Shown: in pieces, positions 18,151 through 25,927 of the stretch
Numbering within the stretch: the stretch's first letter is position 1
Layout of the letters: each line of letters starts with the position of its first letter
Origin: Candidatus Poribacteria bacterium
GTDB lineage: Bacteria; Poribacteria; WGA-4E; WGA-3G
Reading direction: 5' to 3'
Length of the DNA: 64,000 bases
Assembly (NCBI GenBank): GCA_022827625.1
Contig: JAJEIE010000014.1
Location: 1 to 64,000, forward strand
Position numbers and translations under genes: made by a program
The notes under the pieces: generated by a model
The model's database searches: none
What the model was told of the DNA's origin: nothing
The model's input: only the letters and a program-made list of their open reading frames with translations

Positions 18151-19131
18151 ATGCTGACTTATATTATCCGTCGAACCCTTTATGCCATTCCAATTTTAAT
18201 CGGTGTGAATATCCTCGTCTTTCTGCTCTTTTTTGTCGTTAACTCACCAGACCAGATGGCGCGCAAGATACTTGGTGAAAAGAACATTACCCAAGAAGAT
18301 GTGGATAATTGGAAAAAACAGAACGGCTATCACTTGCCCCTCTGGTTCAATACGGACGTATCTGGAAGCAAGCACTTTACGGAGACAATCTTTTTCCAGA
18401 AGTCGATTAAACTTTTCGTCTTTGATTTCGGGACTTCTGACAGGAACAACATCGACATTACATCGCAAATTTCACAGCGAATGTGGGCAAGTTTTGCTAT
18501 CGCACTGCCAACATTTTTACTCGGTCTCTCTGTGAATATTACCTTTTCAATGATTGTGGCTTACTATCGGGCGACCTACGTCGATTTTTGGGGCACAATC
18601 CTCGCCGTTATCCTTATGTCTGTTTCCGCACTCTTCTACATCATTGGTGGACAGTGGATATTCGGTAAGATATTGCGGCTTTTCCCGATTTCAGGATATG
18701 ATGCCGGACCGAATATGTTCAAGTTTGTAGCACTGCCCGTCGTGATAGGTATTGTGAGTGGGATTGGCGCGGGAGTCCGTTTCTATCGGACAATATTTCT
18801 TGAGGAGGTCAATCAAGACTACGTCCGGACAGCACGGGCAAAGGGATTAAGCGAGAGGATCATTCTCTTTAAACACGCACTTAAAAACGCCATGATTCCA
18901 ATTTTGACAAGTGTTGTATCGACAATCCCGTACCTCTTTCTCGGAAGTTTACTCATAGAGGCGTTTTTTGCAATCCCCGGACTCGGAAGTTTTATCATCG
19001 AAGCCATCCAAGCGCAAGATTTCGCAATCGTCCGAAGCATGGTCTATCTCGGATCGGTACTATATATCATCAGCCTGCTCCTGACTGACATCAGTTATAC
19101 TTTAGTCGATCCTCGGGTCCGATTTGAATAA
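18151..19131 (+). CDS. DppB/OppB-type ABC transporter permease
   Basis: A 326-residue inner-membrane permease with about six transmembrane segments. The N-terminal YIIRRTLYAIPILIGV helix and the EAA-like loop (YVRTARAKGLSERIILFKHALKNA) that contacts the ATPase are both clear. It works with the preceding binding lipoprotein. No DppC-type permease or ATPase is encoded nearby, so the transporter must be completed from elsewhere or this is a partial locus. Confidence 0.88.
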   Translation: MLTYIIRRTLYAIPILIGVNILVFLLFFVVNSPDQMARKILGEKNITQEDVDNWKKQNGYHLPLWFNTDVSGSKHFTETIFFQKSIKLFVFDFGTSDRNNIDITSQISQRMWASFAIALPTFLLGLSVNITFSMIVAYYRATYVDFWGTILAVILMSVSALFYIIGGQWIFGKILRLFPISGYDAGPNMFKFVALPVVIGIVSGIGAGVRFYRTIFLEEVNQDYVRTARAKGLSERIILFKHALKNAMIPILTSVVSTIPYLFLGSLLIEAFFAIPGLGSFIIEAIQAQDFAIVRSMVYLGSVLYIISLLLTDISYTLVDPRVRFE

Positions 19132-19142
19132 GAAGGTGGGAA

Positions 19143-19580
19143 ATGATTTCACATAACAGAAATTATCAAGTGCTACAAGGCGTGATGAGTCTGCTACTCG
19201 GAAGCATCAGCATCTGCTTACTGGTAGTGCTTCGACATTCAGGTTATCCGGGCGTGATGCTCTCCACTTTTCTGATAGTGGGACTCACTCTGATTTTTTC
19301 GGGCGATTACCTTATTAACCCTTTTAAATTACCGGTCACACCGTGGAAACAGGCGTTCGCAAGTGATATTGGTCTCATCGCTTACGGCGTGCTCTATTTC
19401 AGTATCGCCATGTCAAAATTACTGCAACCGCGTTGGACGACTATTAATTTACCCGCCTTTTTGCAACCGGTTTGGGTGCGGCGCGGGTTAGCAGGCGTCG
19501 GAATCGTCCTGATCGCCGCAGGCGTCTACGGCATTTATCATTTATATACAGAACAATTAGCGGAAGATGCATCAAAGTAA
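19143..19580 (+). CDS. Four-helix membrane protein of unknown function
   Basis: A 145-residue protein with four predicted transmembrane helices (about 12-32, 38-56, 74-92 and 112-132). I do not recognise a family. AAGGTGGGAA just before the ATG gives a ribosome site, and it starts 11 bases after the permease stop, so it is cotranscribed and may assist or replace part of the transporter. It occupies the position where a DppC gene would be expected but is far too short and has no EAA loop. Confidence 0.7.
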   Translation: MISHNRNYQVLQGVMSLLLGSISICLLVVLRHSGYPGVMLSTFLIVGLTLIFSGDYLINPFKLPVTPWKQAFASDIGLIAYGVLYFSIAMSKLLQPRWTTINLPAFLQPVWVRRGLAGVGIVLIAAGVYGIYHLYTEQLAEDASK

Positions 19581-19595
19581 CAGAAACTTTTCCCG

Positions 19596-19901
19596 TCACT
19601 TGGCGATAATCACGGCGTAACGGAGCGGTGTCTCGCCGATATTACGTATCCCATGTAAGATTTGGCAATCGACGTGAACGGCTTCATTGTCTCTGACGCG
19701 ATGCGTCTCTTCACCAAATAGCACCTCACCTTCCCCAGAGAACACGTAAAAAATTTCTTGCCCATCGTGTGTATGCGGTGGATGGGCGCGCTGCCCAGGT
19801 CCGACTTCAGAAATATGGAGATGAAGTTGTTCCCGATCCGCCCCAGTTTCAAGAATAAACCGATCAATCCCTTTAACATCGCCTCTAATCTCTTTTTCCA
19901 T
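19596..19901 (-). CDS. Small cupin-domain protein
   Basis: A 101-residue single-domain cupin. PPHTHDGQEIFYVFSGEGEV holds the first metal-binding motif (two His and a Glu) and the second half ends HVDCQILHGIRN. Such proteins bind a metal and act as small isomerases or dioxygenases, or as sensors. It is convergent with the membrane-protein gene and has no partner on its strand. GGAGGG stands before the ATG. Confidence 0.88.
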   Translation of the reverse strand: MEKEIRGDVKGIDRFILETGADREQLHLHISEVGPGQRAHPPHTHDGQEIFYVFSGEGEVLFGEETHRVRDNEAVHVDCQILHGIRNIGETPLRYAVIIAK

Positions 19902-20298
19902 GAGAATCCCTCCACTTCAGTAATGTCCTATAATTTAACACTCTTTTCCAGAATTGTCAATTCCAATTTGAAGAAGTCCAACCTTCTGCTATCCTTATGA
20001 GTCAAGCACCCCTCGAAAGGAAAGATAAGGATGGACGCCAGTCGGCAAGAAGATTCTTCCCACAATCCACAAAAAGTTGACTAAAACTCTAAAGTATTAT
20101 GCACTTTTCAAGCAAAATAGCAATTTTTATTGGACATAATTTGTGTTATGTGTGAAAATATCGTATGATTGAGTTTTGTATAGACTTTATTAGTTATTAA
20201 TTATGATATAATAAAAATTGGCTTATTATAACTTCAACGACTTGTGCTAATTATTTTTGAGGTTTGAAGAAGTCCAACCTTTCCAAACGGGGGGTTTC
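19902..20298. other. AT-rich intergenic region flanked by a direct repeat
   Basis: There is no gene here. TTTGAAGAAGTCCAACCTT occurs as an exact 19-base direct repeat at 19967-19985 and 20263-20281, bounding about 315 AT-rich bases. Near the left copy, an inverted pair around ATCCTTAT and ATAAGGAT is visible. The promoter of the aquaporin gene lies inside. Confidence 0.6.
20204..20212 (+). promoter_or_regulatory. Extended -10 promoter of the aquaporin gene
   Basis: TGA followed by perfect TATAAT (20207-20212) with no convincing -35 box, 86 bases before the start codon. The transcript would include the right copy of the 19-base direct repeat. Confidence 0.5.
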
Positions 20299-20946
20299 AT
20301 GAATACAAAGAACTTAATCGCCGAACTTATTGGGACCTTTGCGTTGATTTTTATTGGGGCGGGCGCGTTAGCAATTGGCGAAGGCGGTTTAGTCGGTGTT
20401 GCCCTCGCCCACGGCTTAGTCATTGTGGCGTTTGCTTACGCGTACGGACACATCTCCGGCACGCATATCAACCCAGCCGTGACGCTTGGTCTCCTAATAG
20501 CAGGAGAAATCCAATTCGTCGCAGCCATCGGTTACTGGATTGTCCAATTCCTTGGCGGAATTTTGGGGGCAGTTGTACTTAACGCTGTGTTGCCGAATCC
20601 AGGCGATCTCGGTGTGACAATTCTCAGTGAAAACGTCGGCGTAGGTCAAGGACTCGTCGTCGAAATCGTGCTCACCTTTTTCCTCGTCAATACGATTTTT
20701 AACACTGCTGTCAGCGGTAAAGCAGGAAATTTTGCGGGACTCGCTATCGGGTTGACGCTGGTACTGTGTATCCTAATGGGCGGACCGTTGACGCGGGCAT
20801 CTCTTAATCCCGCACGGACGATCGGACCTGCCATTGTCAGCGGCAATTATGCCGACATTTGGCTCTACTTTGTAGGACCCTCTGTAGGCGGAATCCTCGC
20901 AGCACTCCTCTATATCGGTGTCCTGAAAGACAAAGGAGACGCATAG
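20299..20946 (+). CDS. Aquaporin (MIP family)
   Basis: A 215-residue six-helix channel with both NPA motifs (Asn58-Pro-Ala60 and Asn170-Pro-Ala172) and the selectivity-filter Arg173. The second motif reads NPART rather than NPARD, and loops are short, favouring a water-type aquaporin over a glycerol facilitator. The helix-5 filter position that is His in AqpZ appears to be Ile158, as in archaeal AqpM, which suggests broader selectivity. The ATG at 20299 has GGGGGG before it; an upstream in-frame start at 20257 overlaps the direct repeat. It is a single-gene transcript with a strong terminator after it. Confidence 0.88.
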   Translation: MNTKNLIAELIGTFALIFIGAGALAIGEGGLVGVALAHGLVIVAFAYAYGHISGTHINPAVTLGLLIAGEIQFVAAIGYWIVQFLGGILGAVVLNAVLPNPGDLGVTILSENVGVGQGLVVEIVLTFFLVNTIFNTAVSGKAGNFAGLAIGLTLVLCILMGGPLTRASLNPARTIGPAIVSGNYADIWLYFVGPSVGGILAALLYIGVLKDKGDA

Positions 20947-20966
20947 TCCGCGCATCACAAAAAAAG

Positions 20967-21000
20967 AAAGGCTGGCACATTCACGCGCCAGCCTTTTTAT
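20967..21000. terminator. Intrinsic terminator, bidirectional
   Basis: A perfect 10-bp stem AAAGGCTGGC/GCCAGCCTTT with a 10-base loop, followed by a T run on the plus strand and an A run before it. It lies between convergent aquaporin and hsp20 genes and can serve both. Confidence 0.9.
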
Positions 21001-21020
21001 TTACTTCTAATCGTAGTCCA

Positions 21021-21473
21021 CTAAGATGCGGTTGTAATCGGAATTTCAGCCGGTTTAGCGGCTTCCGGTTTCGGGATTGAGACCGTTAGCACGCCATCCG
21101 CGTATCCCGCCTTGATATTAGAGGTCTCAACGTTCCTCGGTAGCGTAAAACTCCGTTGGAAGTTACCGTACCGTCTTTCCACACGGTGGTAGCTCTTGCC
21201 ATCCGTTTCCGCTTCCTGACGTTTTTCGCCTTTGACAGTCAGACGGTTATCGGTTACCGAGATGTTGACATCACTCTCCGAAACCCCCGGCAGTTCTGCA
21301 CGGATTTCAAAATAGTTCTCAGTTTCAGAAATATCCACCGTCGGCATCCAATAGGTCTCTTCCGTATCCGTTCCGCTTTCATGAGAACCAAAGAGATCTC
21401 CAAAAGCACGTCCCATTTCGTTGTGGAGGTTGAACAGATTTCTCATCGGTCTGCGAGTCGTTAAGTAATTCAT
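21021..21473 (-). CDS. Hsp20/alpha-crystallin small heat-shock protein
   Basis: A 150-residue small heat-shock protein. The alpha-crystallin domain spans about residues 42-138 (WMPTVDISETENYFEIRAELPGV ... GVLTVSIPKPEA), and the C-terminal EIPI is the IXI-type oligomer contact. It is an ATP-independent holdase. AAGGAG precedes the ATG. Two perfect sigma54 promoters lie upstream (21518-21533 and 21582-21597), so expression probably needs RpoN and an enhancer-binding activator. Confidence 0.95.
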   Translation of the reverse strand: MNYLTTRRPMRNLFNLHNEMGRAFGDLFGSHESGTDTEETYWMPTVDISETENYFEIRAELPGVSESDVNISVTDNRLTVKGEKRQEAETDGKSYHRVERRYGNFQRSFTLPRNVETSNIKAGYADGVLTVSIPKPEAAKPAEIPITTAS

Positions 21474-21517
21474 TTTTTTCTCCTTTTGAATTTTGTTTGT
21501 CTATGTAGATGTTAGAT

Positions 21518-21533
21518 GCAAATTCCGTGCCAA
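21518..21533 (-). promoter_or_regulatory. Sigma54 promoter, proximal
   Basis: On the minus strand TTGGCACGGAATTTGC matches the -24/-12 consensus TGGCACG-N4-TTGC exactly, about 45 bases before the hsp20 start. Confidence 0.85.
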
Positions 21534-21581
21534 CCTTTTCTGAGGCAATCCGAAGATATTCGCCTCACTGCTTGCATATAA

Positions 21582-21597
21582 GCAAATTCCGTGCCAA
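21582..21597 (-). promoter_or_regulatory. Sigma54 promoter, distal
   Basis: An exact second copy of the 16-base sigma54 motif, 64 bases upstream of the first, followed by T as in the consensus. The two together form tandem promoters for hsp20. Confidence 0.8.
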
Positions 21598-21604
21598 ACT
21601 TAAT

Positions 21605-21746
21605 TTTTAGCTATTGGTGAACCAAGGTGTGCGGTTTCCCAGTCAATGTGGGGCAAGCTGCGATAGGCGATTAGCAAAGAAGAAAAAACTTCCTTCGGAA
21701 AAAATCTACCGATGCTGACTGCTGATGGCTGAAAGCCGACAGCCAT
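21605..21746. repeat. Word-repeat element copy
   Basis: The stretch between the hsp20 promoters and udk carries repeated short words (GGCGATTAGC, GACTGCTGATGGCTGA, CGACAGCCAT). It ends like the dxs-tlyA junction element (AAAAAATC ... CAGCCAT). The remaining bases to 21862 hold no gene I can support. Confidence 0.5.
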
Positions 21747-21862
21747 AGAAGGGTTTGCCAAATTGACACCACCCTTGCCACTGTGGCATTCGTAGGATGT
21801 CAAAATGGCTTTAGTGAATGGAGCGCATAGATGACGCGCGTTTTCGACATTGCTGGATTGCC

Positions 21863-22516
21863 TTAAGCTGATACGGTATTTTCTTGGATCCGGGTTCGGA
21901 TGCTTGCAACAAGCGTTTGTAAGGCAACAGGGTTTTCATTTTGGAAAGGGATAATCAGGTCAGCGTACTGTTTATAGGGTTCTGTATAGACCGGGAAATT
22001 CGGGAGGACATCGCGGCGATACCAATTGATAGCCCACTCCAAGTCACCACCACGTTGCGCAACGTCCCGGAGCATCCGTCGGAGAACACGCTCGTGGGCA
22101 TCTACATCAAGGAACACTTTGATATCCATTAAGTCGCGAAGGGCTTCACTCCAGAAAATCAGATGTCCCTCTACAATAACGACATCACTCGGTTGAACCC
22201 TCGATTTTTCGGTGCCACGTTGTGAGGCACGAGTGCCAGGTGTCGGTGTTTCAATGGCATTCCGATCGCGAAGTTTTTTGATGTCTGTAATGAGGGCGTC
22301 CCATAAGACAGCATCCGGGTGATTTGCGGTAATCACGCGCTCGCGTTCCGCCTCTGAGTATTCCGACCAGTTACGGAAATAAGAGTCTTGGTTTAGGACG
22401 ACGGGCGAGAATTCCGAGAGTTGTTCTTCCAAAGCACGGGCGAACGTTGTCTTTCCAGAGGCGGAACCGCCCATGATTCCAAGGGTGATTGGTGTAAAAT
22501 ATTCTTCTTTTTTCAT
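21863..22516 (-). CDS. udk: Uridine kinase-like phosphotransferase
   Basis: A 217-residue P-loop kinase. GGSASGKTT (16-24) is the Walker A motif; LNQDSYFR, NHPDAVLWD and VIVEGHLIFW match uridine/phosphoribulokinase-family blocks. RRMLRDVAQRGGD is the lid region. It phosphorylates uridine (and cytidine) for pyrimidine salvage. Its promoter diverges from that of the aroF-leuA leader. Uridine kinase is the best fit; a related nucleoside kinase is possible. Confidence 0.85.
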   Translation of the reverse strand: MKKEEYFTPITLGIMGGSASGKTTFARALEEQLSEFSPVVLNQDSYFRNWSEYSEAERERVITANHPDAVLWDALITDIKKLRDRNAIETPTPGTRASQRGTEKSRVQPSDVVIVEGHLIFWSEALRDLMDIKVFLDVDAHERVLRRMLRDVAQRGGDLEWAINWYRRDVLPNFPVYTEPYKQYADLIIPFQNENPVALQTLVASIRTRIQENTVSA

Positions 22517-22545
22517 AGTCTACCTCATAACCTCGTTCTTTTTCT

Positions 22546-22574
22546 ATGTTAGCACACATTGATTTATGGGTCAA
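22546..22574 (-). promoter_or_regulatory. Promoter of udk, extended -10
   Basis: On the minus strand TTGACC (22574-22569), 17-base spacer ending TGC, TAACAT (22551-22546). Confidence 0.6.
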
Positions 22575-22597
22575 CGCTCTTTTGCGTAAAAAGAAAT

Positions 22598-22626
22598 TTG
22601 ACTTGTGTTAAAAAGTATGTTATTAT
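22598..22626 (+). promoter_or_regulatory. Promoter of the leader-aroF-leuA transcript
   Basis: TTGACT (22598-22603), 17-base spacer, TATTAT (22621-22626), with an overlapping TATAAT at 22626-22631. It stands about 90 bases before the leader peptide. Confidence 0.6.
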
Positions 22627-22719
22627 ATAATAAAATCTGTGATTTCATTAAAAAAAGTATAAACGCTTTTTCATAAATAACGTCTTAGGTTACAAGAATA
22701 TCCATTCCATGGAAACTTG

Positions 22720-22926
22720 ATGATGCAAACGCTTCAAAGCAAGACCACTACAACACGAGTACCCCGGCTACAGATTGCCCCAATTTCTTTACAGAACGGT
22801 TCTCTTTACGCGTGGGCTATCTTTACGCCTTTTGTGCAGTTTGAAGGCGAAAACCTGCTTTTAAAAGCCGGCCTCGGATTGTATCTATACCTGTACCTTT
22901 ATCTGTACAGCGATGCCAGGTGGTGA
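22720..22926 (+). CDS. Leu/Tyr-rich attenuator leader peptide
   Basis: A short frame of up to 68 residues whose end is packed with Leu and Tyr codons. From 22855, NLLLKAGLG is followed by five consecutive Leu-Tyr pairs (22879-22908), then SDARW and TGA (22924-22926). Nine Leu codons use all six leucine codons (CTG, CTT, TTA, CTC, TTG, CTA), and both Tyr codons occur. The operon behind it makes a tyrosine-pathway enzyme (DAHP synthase) and a leucine-pathway enzyme (isopropylmalate synthase). The exact start is uncertain (TTG 22717, ATG 22720 or 22723) and the ribosome site is weak (GGAAA). The role is inferred from codon content, position and the hairpins that follow. Confidence 0.75.
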   Translation: MMQTLQSKTTTTRVPRLQIAPISLQNGSLYAWAIFTPFVQFEGENLLLKAGLGLYLYLYLYLYSDARW

Positions 22927-22972
22927 AGCTCCGTAAGCGATGCTATTTTAAACCAATTTCATTATCACCACC
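22919..22972 (+). promoter_or_regulatory. Candidate antiterminator pairing
   Basis: GGTGGTGA (22919-22926), which includes the leader stop codon, is perfectly complementary to TCACCACC (22965-22972). The second half overlaps the base of the terminator stem. A ribosome stalled on the Leu-Tyr codons would leave GGTGGTGA free to pair, while one reaching the stop would cover it. Confidence 0.6.
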
Positions 22973-23011
22973 CAGCGTTGAAGAAAAATTCGATGTTGGG
23001 TAATTTTTTTT
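22970..23011 (+). terminator. Attenuator terminator before aroF
   Basis: ACCCAGCGTT (22970-22979) pairs with GATGTTGGGT (22992-23001), ten base pairs including G-T pairs, followed directly by AATTTTTTTT. It lies between the leader stop and aroF, so read-through is needed for operon expression. Confidence 0.75.
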
Positions 23012-23046
23012 AACCAAACTTGATTTCTGACAGACAGAGTTATTTT

Positions 23047-23163
23047 CGGTGCAGCTTGCAAACCGAAAACTTGCTATTCAAAAGACGGTGCAGCTTGCAA
23101 ACCGAAAACTTGCTATTCAAAAGATCGAGCAACTTACAAACTGAAAACTTGCTATGAAAAAGG
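23047..23163 (+). repeat. Three tandem 39-base repeats
   Basis: Units at 23047-23085 and 23086-23124 are identical; the third (23125-23163) is diverged. Each contains GCAAACCGAAAACTTGC or a variant. Thirty-nine bases is 13 codons: the plus frame, shared with the leader and aroF, reads RCSLQTENLLFKR twice and ends at TGA 23155. No ATG or ribosome site supports translation. The array fills the 5' region between the attenuator terminator and aroF. Confidence 0.85.
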
Positions 23164-23181
23164 TGGAGGTAGTTGAAAAGC

Positions 23182-24201
23182 ATGGTAATCGTGACCAAAA
23201 CCGATGCAACACAGGCAGACATCGACGCGGTTGTTAAACGGATTGAAAGCGTTGGGTTACAGGCACAAGTCTCAACCGGCGAACGCCATACAGTTATCGG
23301 TGTGATTGGAGATAAAACATTGCTTGGTGATATTCCCATAGAGTCAATGTCCGGTGTGGAGCGAACGATGGCTATCACAGCACCATTCAAATTGGCATCC
23401 CGTGAATTCCGAGGCGATGAACCCACGGTTATTGTCGTCAACGGCACAAAGATTGGCGGACGGCAGATACCCGTTATTGCGGGTCCATGTGCTGTGGAGA
23501 GCACGGAGCAGATTGTAACGATCGCCCGACTGGTTCAAAAAGCGGGTGCCAGTTTCATTAGAGGGGGTGCCTTTAAACCGAGAACGGGTCCTTATAGCTT
23601 CCAAGGCTACGGCAAGAAAGCGCTCAAAATGCTACAAGAGGCGAAAGATGAAACAGGACTCGGCATCGTCACCGAAGTGATGACCCCACATGAAGTCGAA
23701 CTCGTCGGGGAATATACAGATATGTTCCAACTCGGCACACGGAACATGACAAATTTCTATCTGTTGCGTGAGGTTGGACGCGCACAGAAACCGGTTATCC
23801 TCAAGCGGGGCATGTCCGCAACTATTGAAGAATGGCTACTCGCCGCTGAGTATATTCTCTCAGAAGGCAATCCGGATGTCATTCTCTGTGAACGCGGGAT
23901 TCGGACGTTTGAAACGCATACCCGCAACACCCTTGATCTGAACGCGGTACCAGTCGTTCACGAATTGAGCCACTTACCTATTGTTGTTGATCCAAGCCAC
24001 GGCACAGGTATCAGGAGTTTGGTCTGTGATATGACGAAAGCGTCCGTAGCCGCTGGTGCAGATGGACTCTTACTTGAGGTACACCACGACCCAGACCATT
24101 CGATGACAGGTGACGGCGCACAGTCGCTGTTCCCGGAACAATTCGAGACGCTGATGCAGGAACTCAAGCCTATCGCTGTTGCTGTCGGACGCGAAATTTA
24201 A
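23182..24201 (+). CDS. aroF: 3-deoxy-7-phosphoheptulonate synthase (DAHP synthase, type I beta)
   Basis: A 339-residue enzyme that condenses phosphoenolpyruvate and erythrose 4-phosphate, the first step of aromatic amino acid synthesis. Residues 1 to about 70 form the ferredoxin-like regulatory domain ([21 protein letters not shown]); in relatives such as the Thermotoga enzyme it mediates feedback by Tyr or Phe. The barrel carries [40 protein letters not shown] and [11 protein letters not shown] 23182 has GGAGG 12 bases before it; an in-frame TTG at 23173 is closer to that site. leuA follows 18 bases later. An attenuator precedes it. Confidence 0.93.
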   Translation: MVIVTKTDATQADIDAVVKRIESVGLQAQVSTGERHTVIGVIGDKTLLGDIPIESMSGVERTMAITAPFKLASREFRGDEPTVIVVNGTKIGGRQIPVIAGPCAVESTEQIVTIARLVQKAGASFIRGGAFKPRTGPYSFQGYGKKALKMLQEAKDETGLGIVTEVMTPHEVELVGEYTDMFQLGTRNMTNFYLLREVGRAQKPVILKRGMSATIEEWLLAAEYILSEGNPDVILCERGIRTFETHTRNTLDLNAVPVVHELSHLPIVVDPSHGTGIRSLVCDMTKASVAAGADGLLLEVHHDPDHSMTGDGAQSLFPEQFETLMQELKPIAVAVGREI

Positions 24202-24219
24202 ATTTGGAGGAACACCCCC

Positions 24220-25773
24220 GTGGACGATTTTGAAGCCAATCAGCAAAAAGTCTACATCTTTGATACAACACTCCGCGATGCAGAACAGACCCCCGGAGCC
24301 GCACTCGGCATCCAGGAAAAACTGGAGATTGCGAAGCATCTTGCCAGATTAAATGTTGATGTCATTGAAGCCGGATTCCCAATTTCGTCGCCCGGTGATT
24401 TCGATGCCGTTAAACAGATCGCAAACGAAGTGGAAGGTCCCGAAATCTGCGCGCTTTCGCGTGTCGTGGAGAAGGACATCACTGCTGCGTGGAAGGCGAT
24501 TGAAGACGCACCGCGCGCCCGTATCCACACGTTTGTCGGAACCTCTCCCATCCATATGGGACGTATCACGCGTACAACGCCCGAAGATACACTTCGCATG
24601 GCGACCGATGCTGTTGCCTACGCAAAAAGCCTCTGTGAAAACCACGCCGATGCAAACGTCGAGTTTTCACCGATGGACGCCGGACGCACGGAATTAGGGT
24701 TCCTTTATGAAGTCGTTGAAGCGACTATCGCTGCTGGCGCAACTGTTGTCAATATCCCGGAAACCGTTGGTTGGACAGTCCCCACTGAGTTCGGTGAGTT
24801 GATTAAGGGCATTATGGAAAACGTTCCAAACGTTAACGATGCCATTATTAGTGTCCACTGCCACAACGATCTCGGATTAGCCGTTGCAAACAGCCTCATA
24901 GCAATCGAGCAAGGCGCACGGCAAGTGGAATGCACAATCAACGGGCTTGGCGAGCGTGCCGGGAATACCTCACTCGAAGAGGTCGTCATGGCAATCCGCA
25001 CACGGCGTGATTATTTCAAAGCGTATTACACAGACATTAACGCCAAGGAAATCGTCCCGATTAGTCGGCGCGTCAGCCGAACGATGGGTATTATGGTGCA
25101 ACCGAACAAGGCAATCGTCGGTGCAAATGCTTTCGCACACAGCTCGGGTATTCATCAAGACGGGATCATCAAATCGCGCGTAACTTTTGAGATCATTGAT
25201 CCGAAAGAAATTGGCTGGAAAGAGAGTCAACTCATTCTCAGTCCCCGTTCCGGACGCAACGCGCTCCGGCATCGTCTCAGTGAACTCGGCTACGAGGTGA
25301 AACCGGAAGAGTTGGACAAAGTTTATGAACGGTTCCTCAGTGTCGCAGATAAGAAAAAGTCGATTCAGGATGCCGATCTTGAAGCAATTATGAGTGATGA
25401 GATTCGTGCAATCCCTGCTGTCTATGAATTGGATTATATTCAAGTCGTCAGTGGAACGAAAATCTCGCCCACCACAACAGTTGGTGTTCGGACGAAGGGT
25501 GAGGTTGTTGAAAGAGCGTCTACTGGAGATGGACCGGTCGATGCAGCGTTTAAGGCAATTAGTCAAATTGTTGACATCCAACTGAATCTCATCGACTACC
25601 AAATCCGTTCTGTAACCGAAGGAGAAGACGCTATCGGTGAAGTCTCGTTGAAGGTCCAGGACAACGGGAACATCATCACAGGACACGGTGCCAGCACGGA
25701 CATCATTGAGGCGAGCGCACGCGCATATATCCACGCCGTTAACAAACTCATTCAGATCCGATCTGAGGGATAG
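24220..25773 (+). CDS. leuA: 2-isopropylmalate synthase
   Basis: A 517-residue enzyme condensing acetyl-CoA with 2-ketoisovalerate, the first step of leucine synthesis. [13 protein letters not shown] (14-26) and HCHNDLG bind the metal and substrate, and [14 protein letters not shown] is the family signature. The C-terminal domain (about 390-517) is the LeuA regulatory dimer domain that senses leucine. It starts at GTG with GGAGG upstream and lies 18 bases after aroF, so aromatic and leucine synthesis are tied in one transcript. Homocitrate- or citramalate-type specificity is less likely. Confidence 0.92.
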   Translation: MDDFEANQQKVYIFDTTLRDAEQTPGAALGIQEKLEIAKHLARLNVDVIEAGFPISSPGDFDAVKQIANEVEGPEICALSRVVEKDITAAWKAIEDAPRARIHTFVGTSPIHMGRITRTTPEDTLRMATDAVAYAKSLCENHADANVEFSPMDAGRTELGFLYEVVEATIAAGATVVNIPETVGWTVPTEFGELIKGIMENVPNVNDAIISVHCHNDLGLAVANSLIAIEQGARQVECTINGLGERAGNTSLEEVVMAIRTRRDYFKAYYTDINAKEIVPISRRVSRTMGIMVQPNKAIVGANAFAHSSGIHQDGIIKSRVTFEIIDPKEIGWKESQLILSPRSGRNALRHRLSELGYEVKPEELDKVYERFLSVADKKKSIQDADLEAIMSDEIRAIPAVYELDYIQVVSGTKISPTTTVGVRTKGEVVERASTGDGPVDAAFKAISQIVDIQLNLIDYQIRSVTEGEDAIGEVSLKVQDNGNIITGHGASTDIIEASARAYIHAVNKLIQIRSEG

Positions 25774-25780
25774 TGTTCAT

Positions 25781-25924
25781 TAGTGGTTAGTTATAAGTTA
25801 TAAGTTATAAGTTAAGAGGTTAGTTTGTAACAATCTACTGCTACTTGGCGTACACCAAGGGAAAACGAATTGTTACAGAGAAACCTCTTAACTAACCACC
25901 AACAACTTATAACCAACAACTATT
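25781..25924. repeat. Junction element A (word-repeat palindrome)
   Basis: Between convergent leuA and pepA. Tandem copies of the word TTATAAGT build the left arm, then AAGAGGTTA and TTGTAACAAT. A small CTTGG/CCAAG hairpin lies at the centre, then GAATTGTTAC, AACCTCTTAACT and a right arm of ACTTATAACC words. The whole folds as one long imperfect hairpin. It is one of at least nine related elements in the window. Confidence 0.8.
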
Positions 25925-25927
25925 AAG

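Noticed and set aside
21600-21803. 67-residue frame between hsp20 and udk
   Set aside because: It lies in word-repeat sequence and has no domain or start signal.
23047-23163. 39-base tandem repeats as a CRISPR array
   Set aside because: The units are directly adjacent with no spacers, and no cas genes are in the window.
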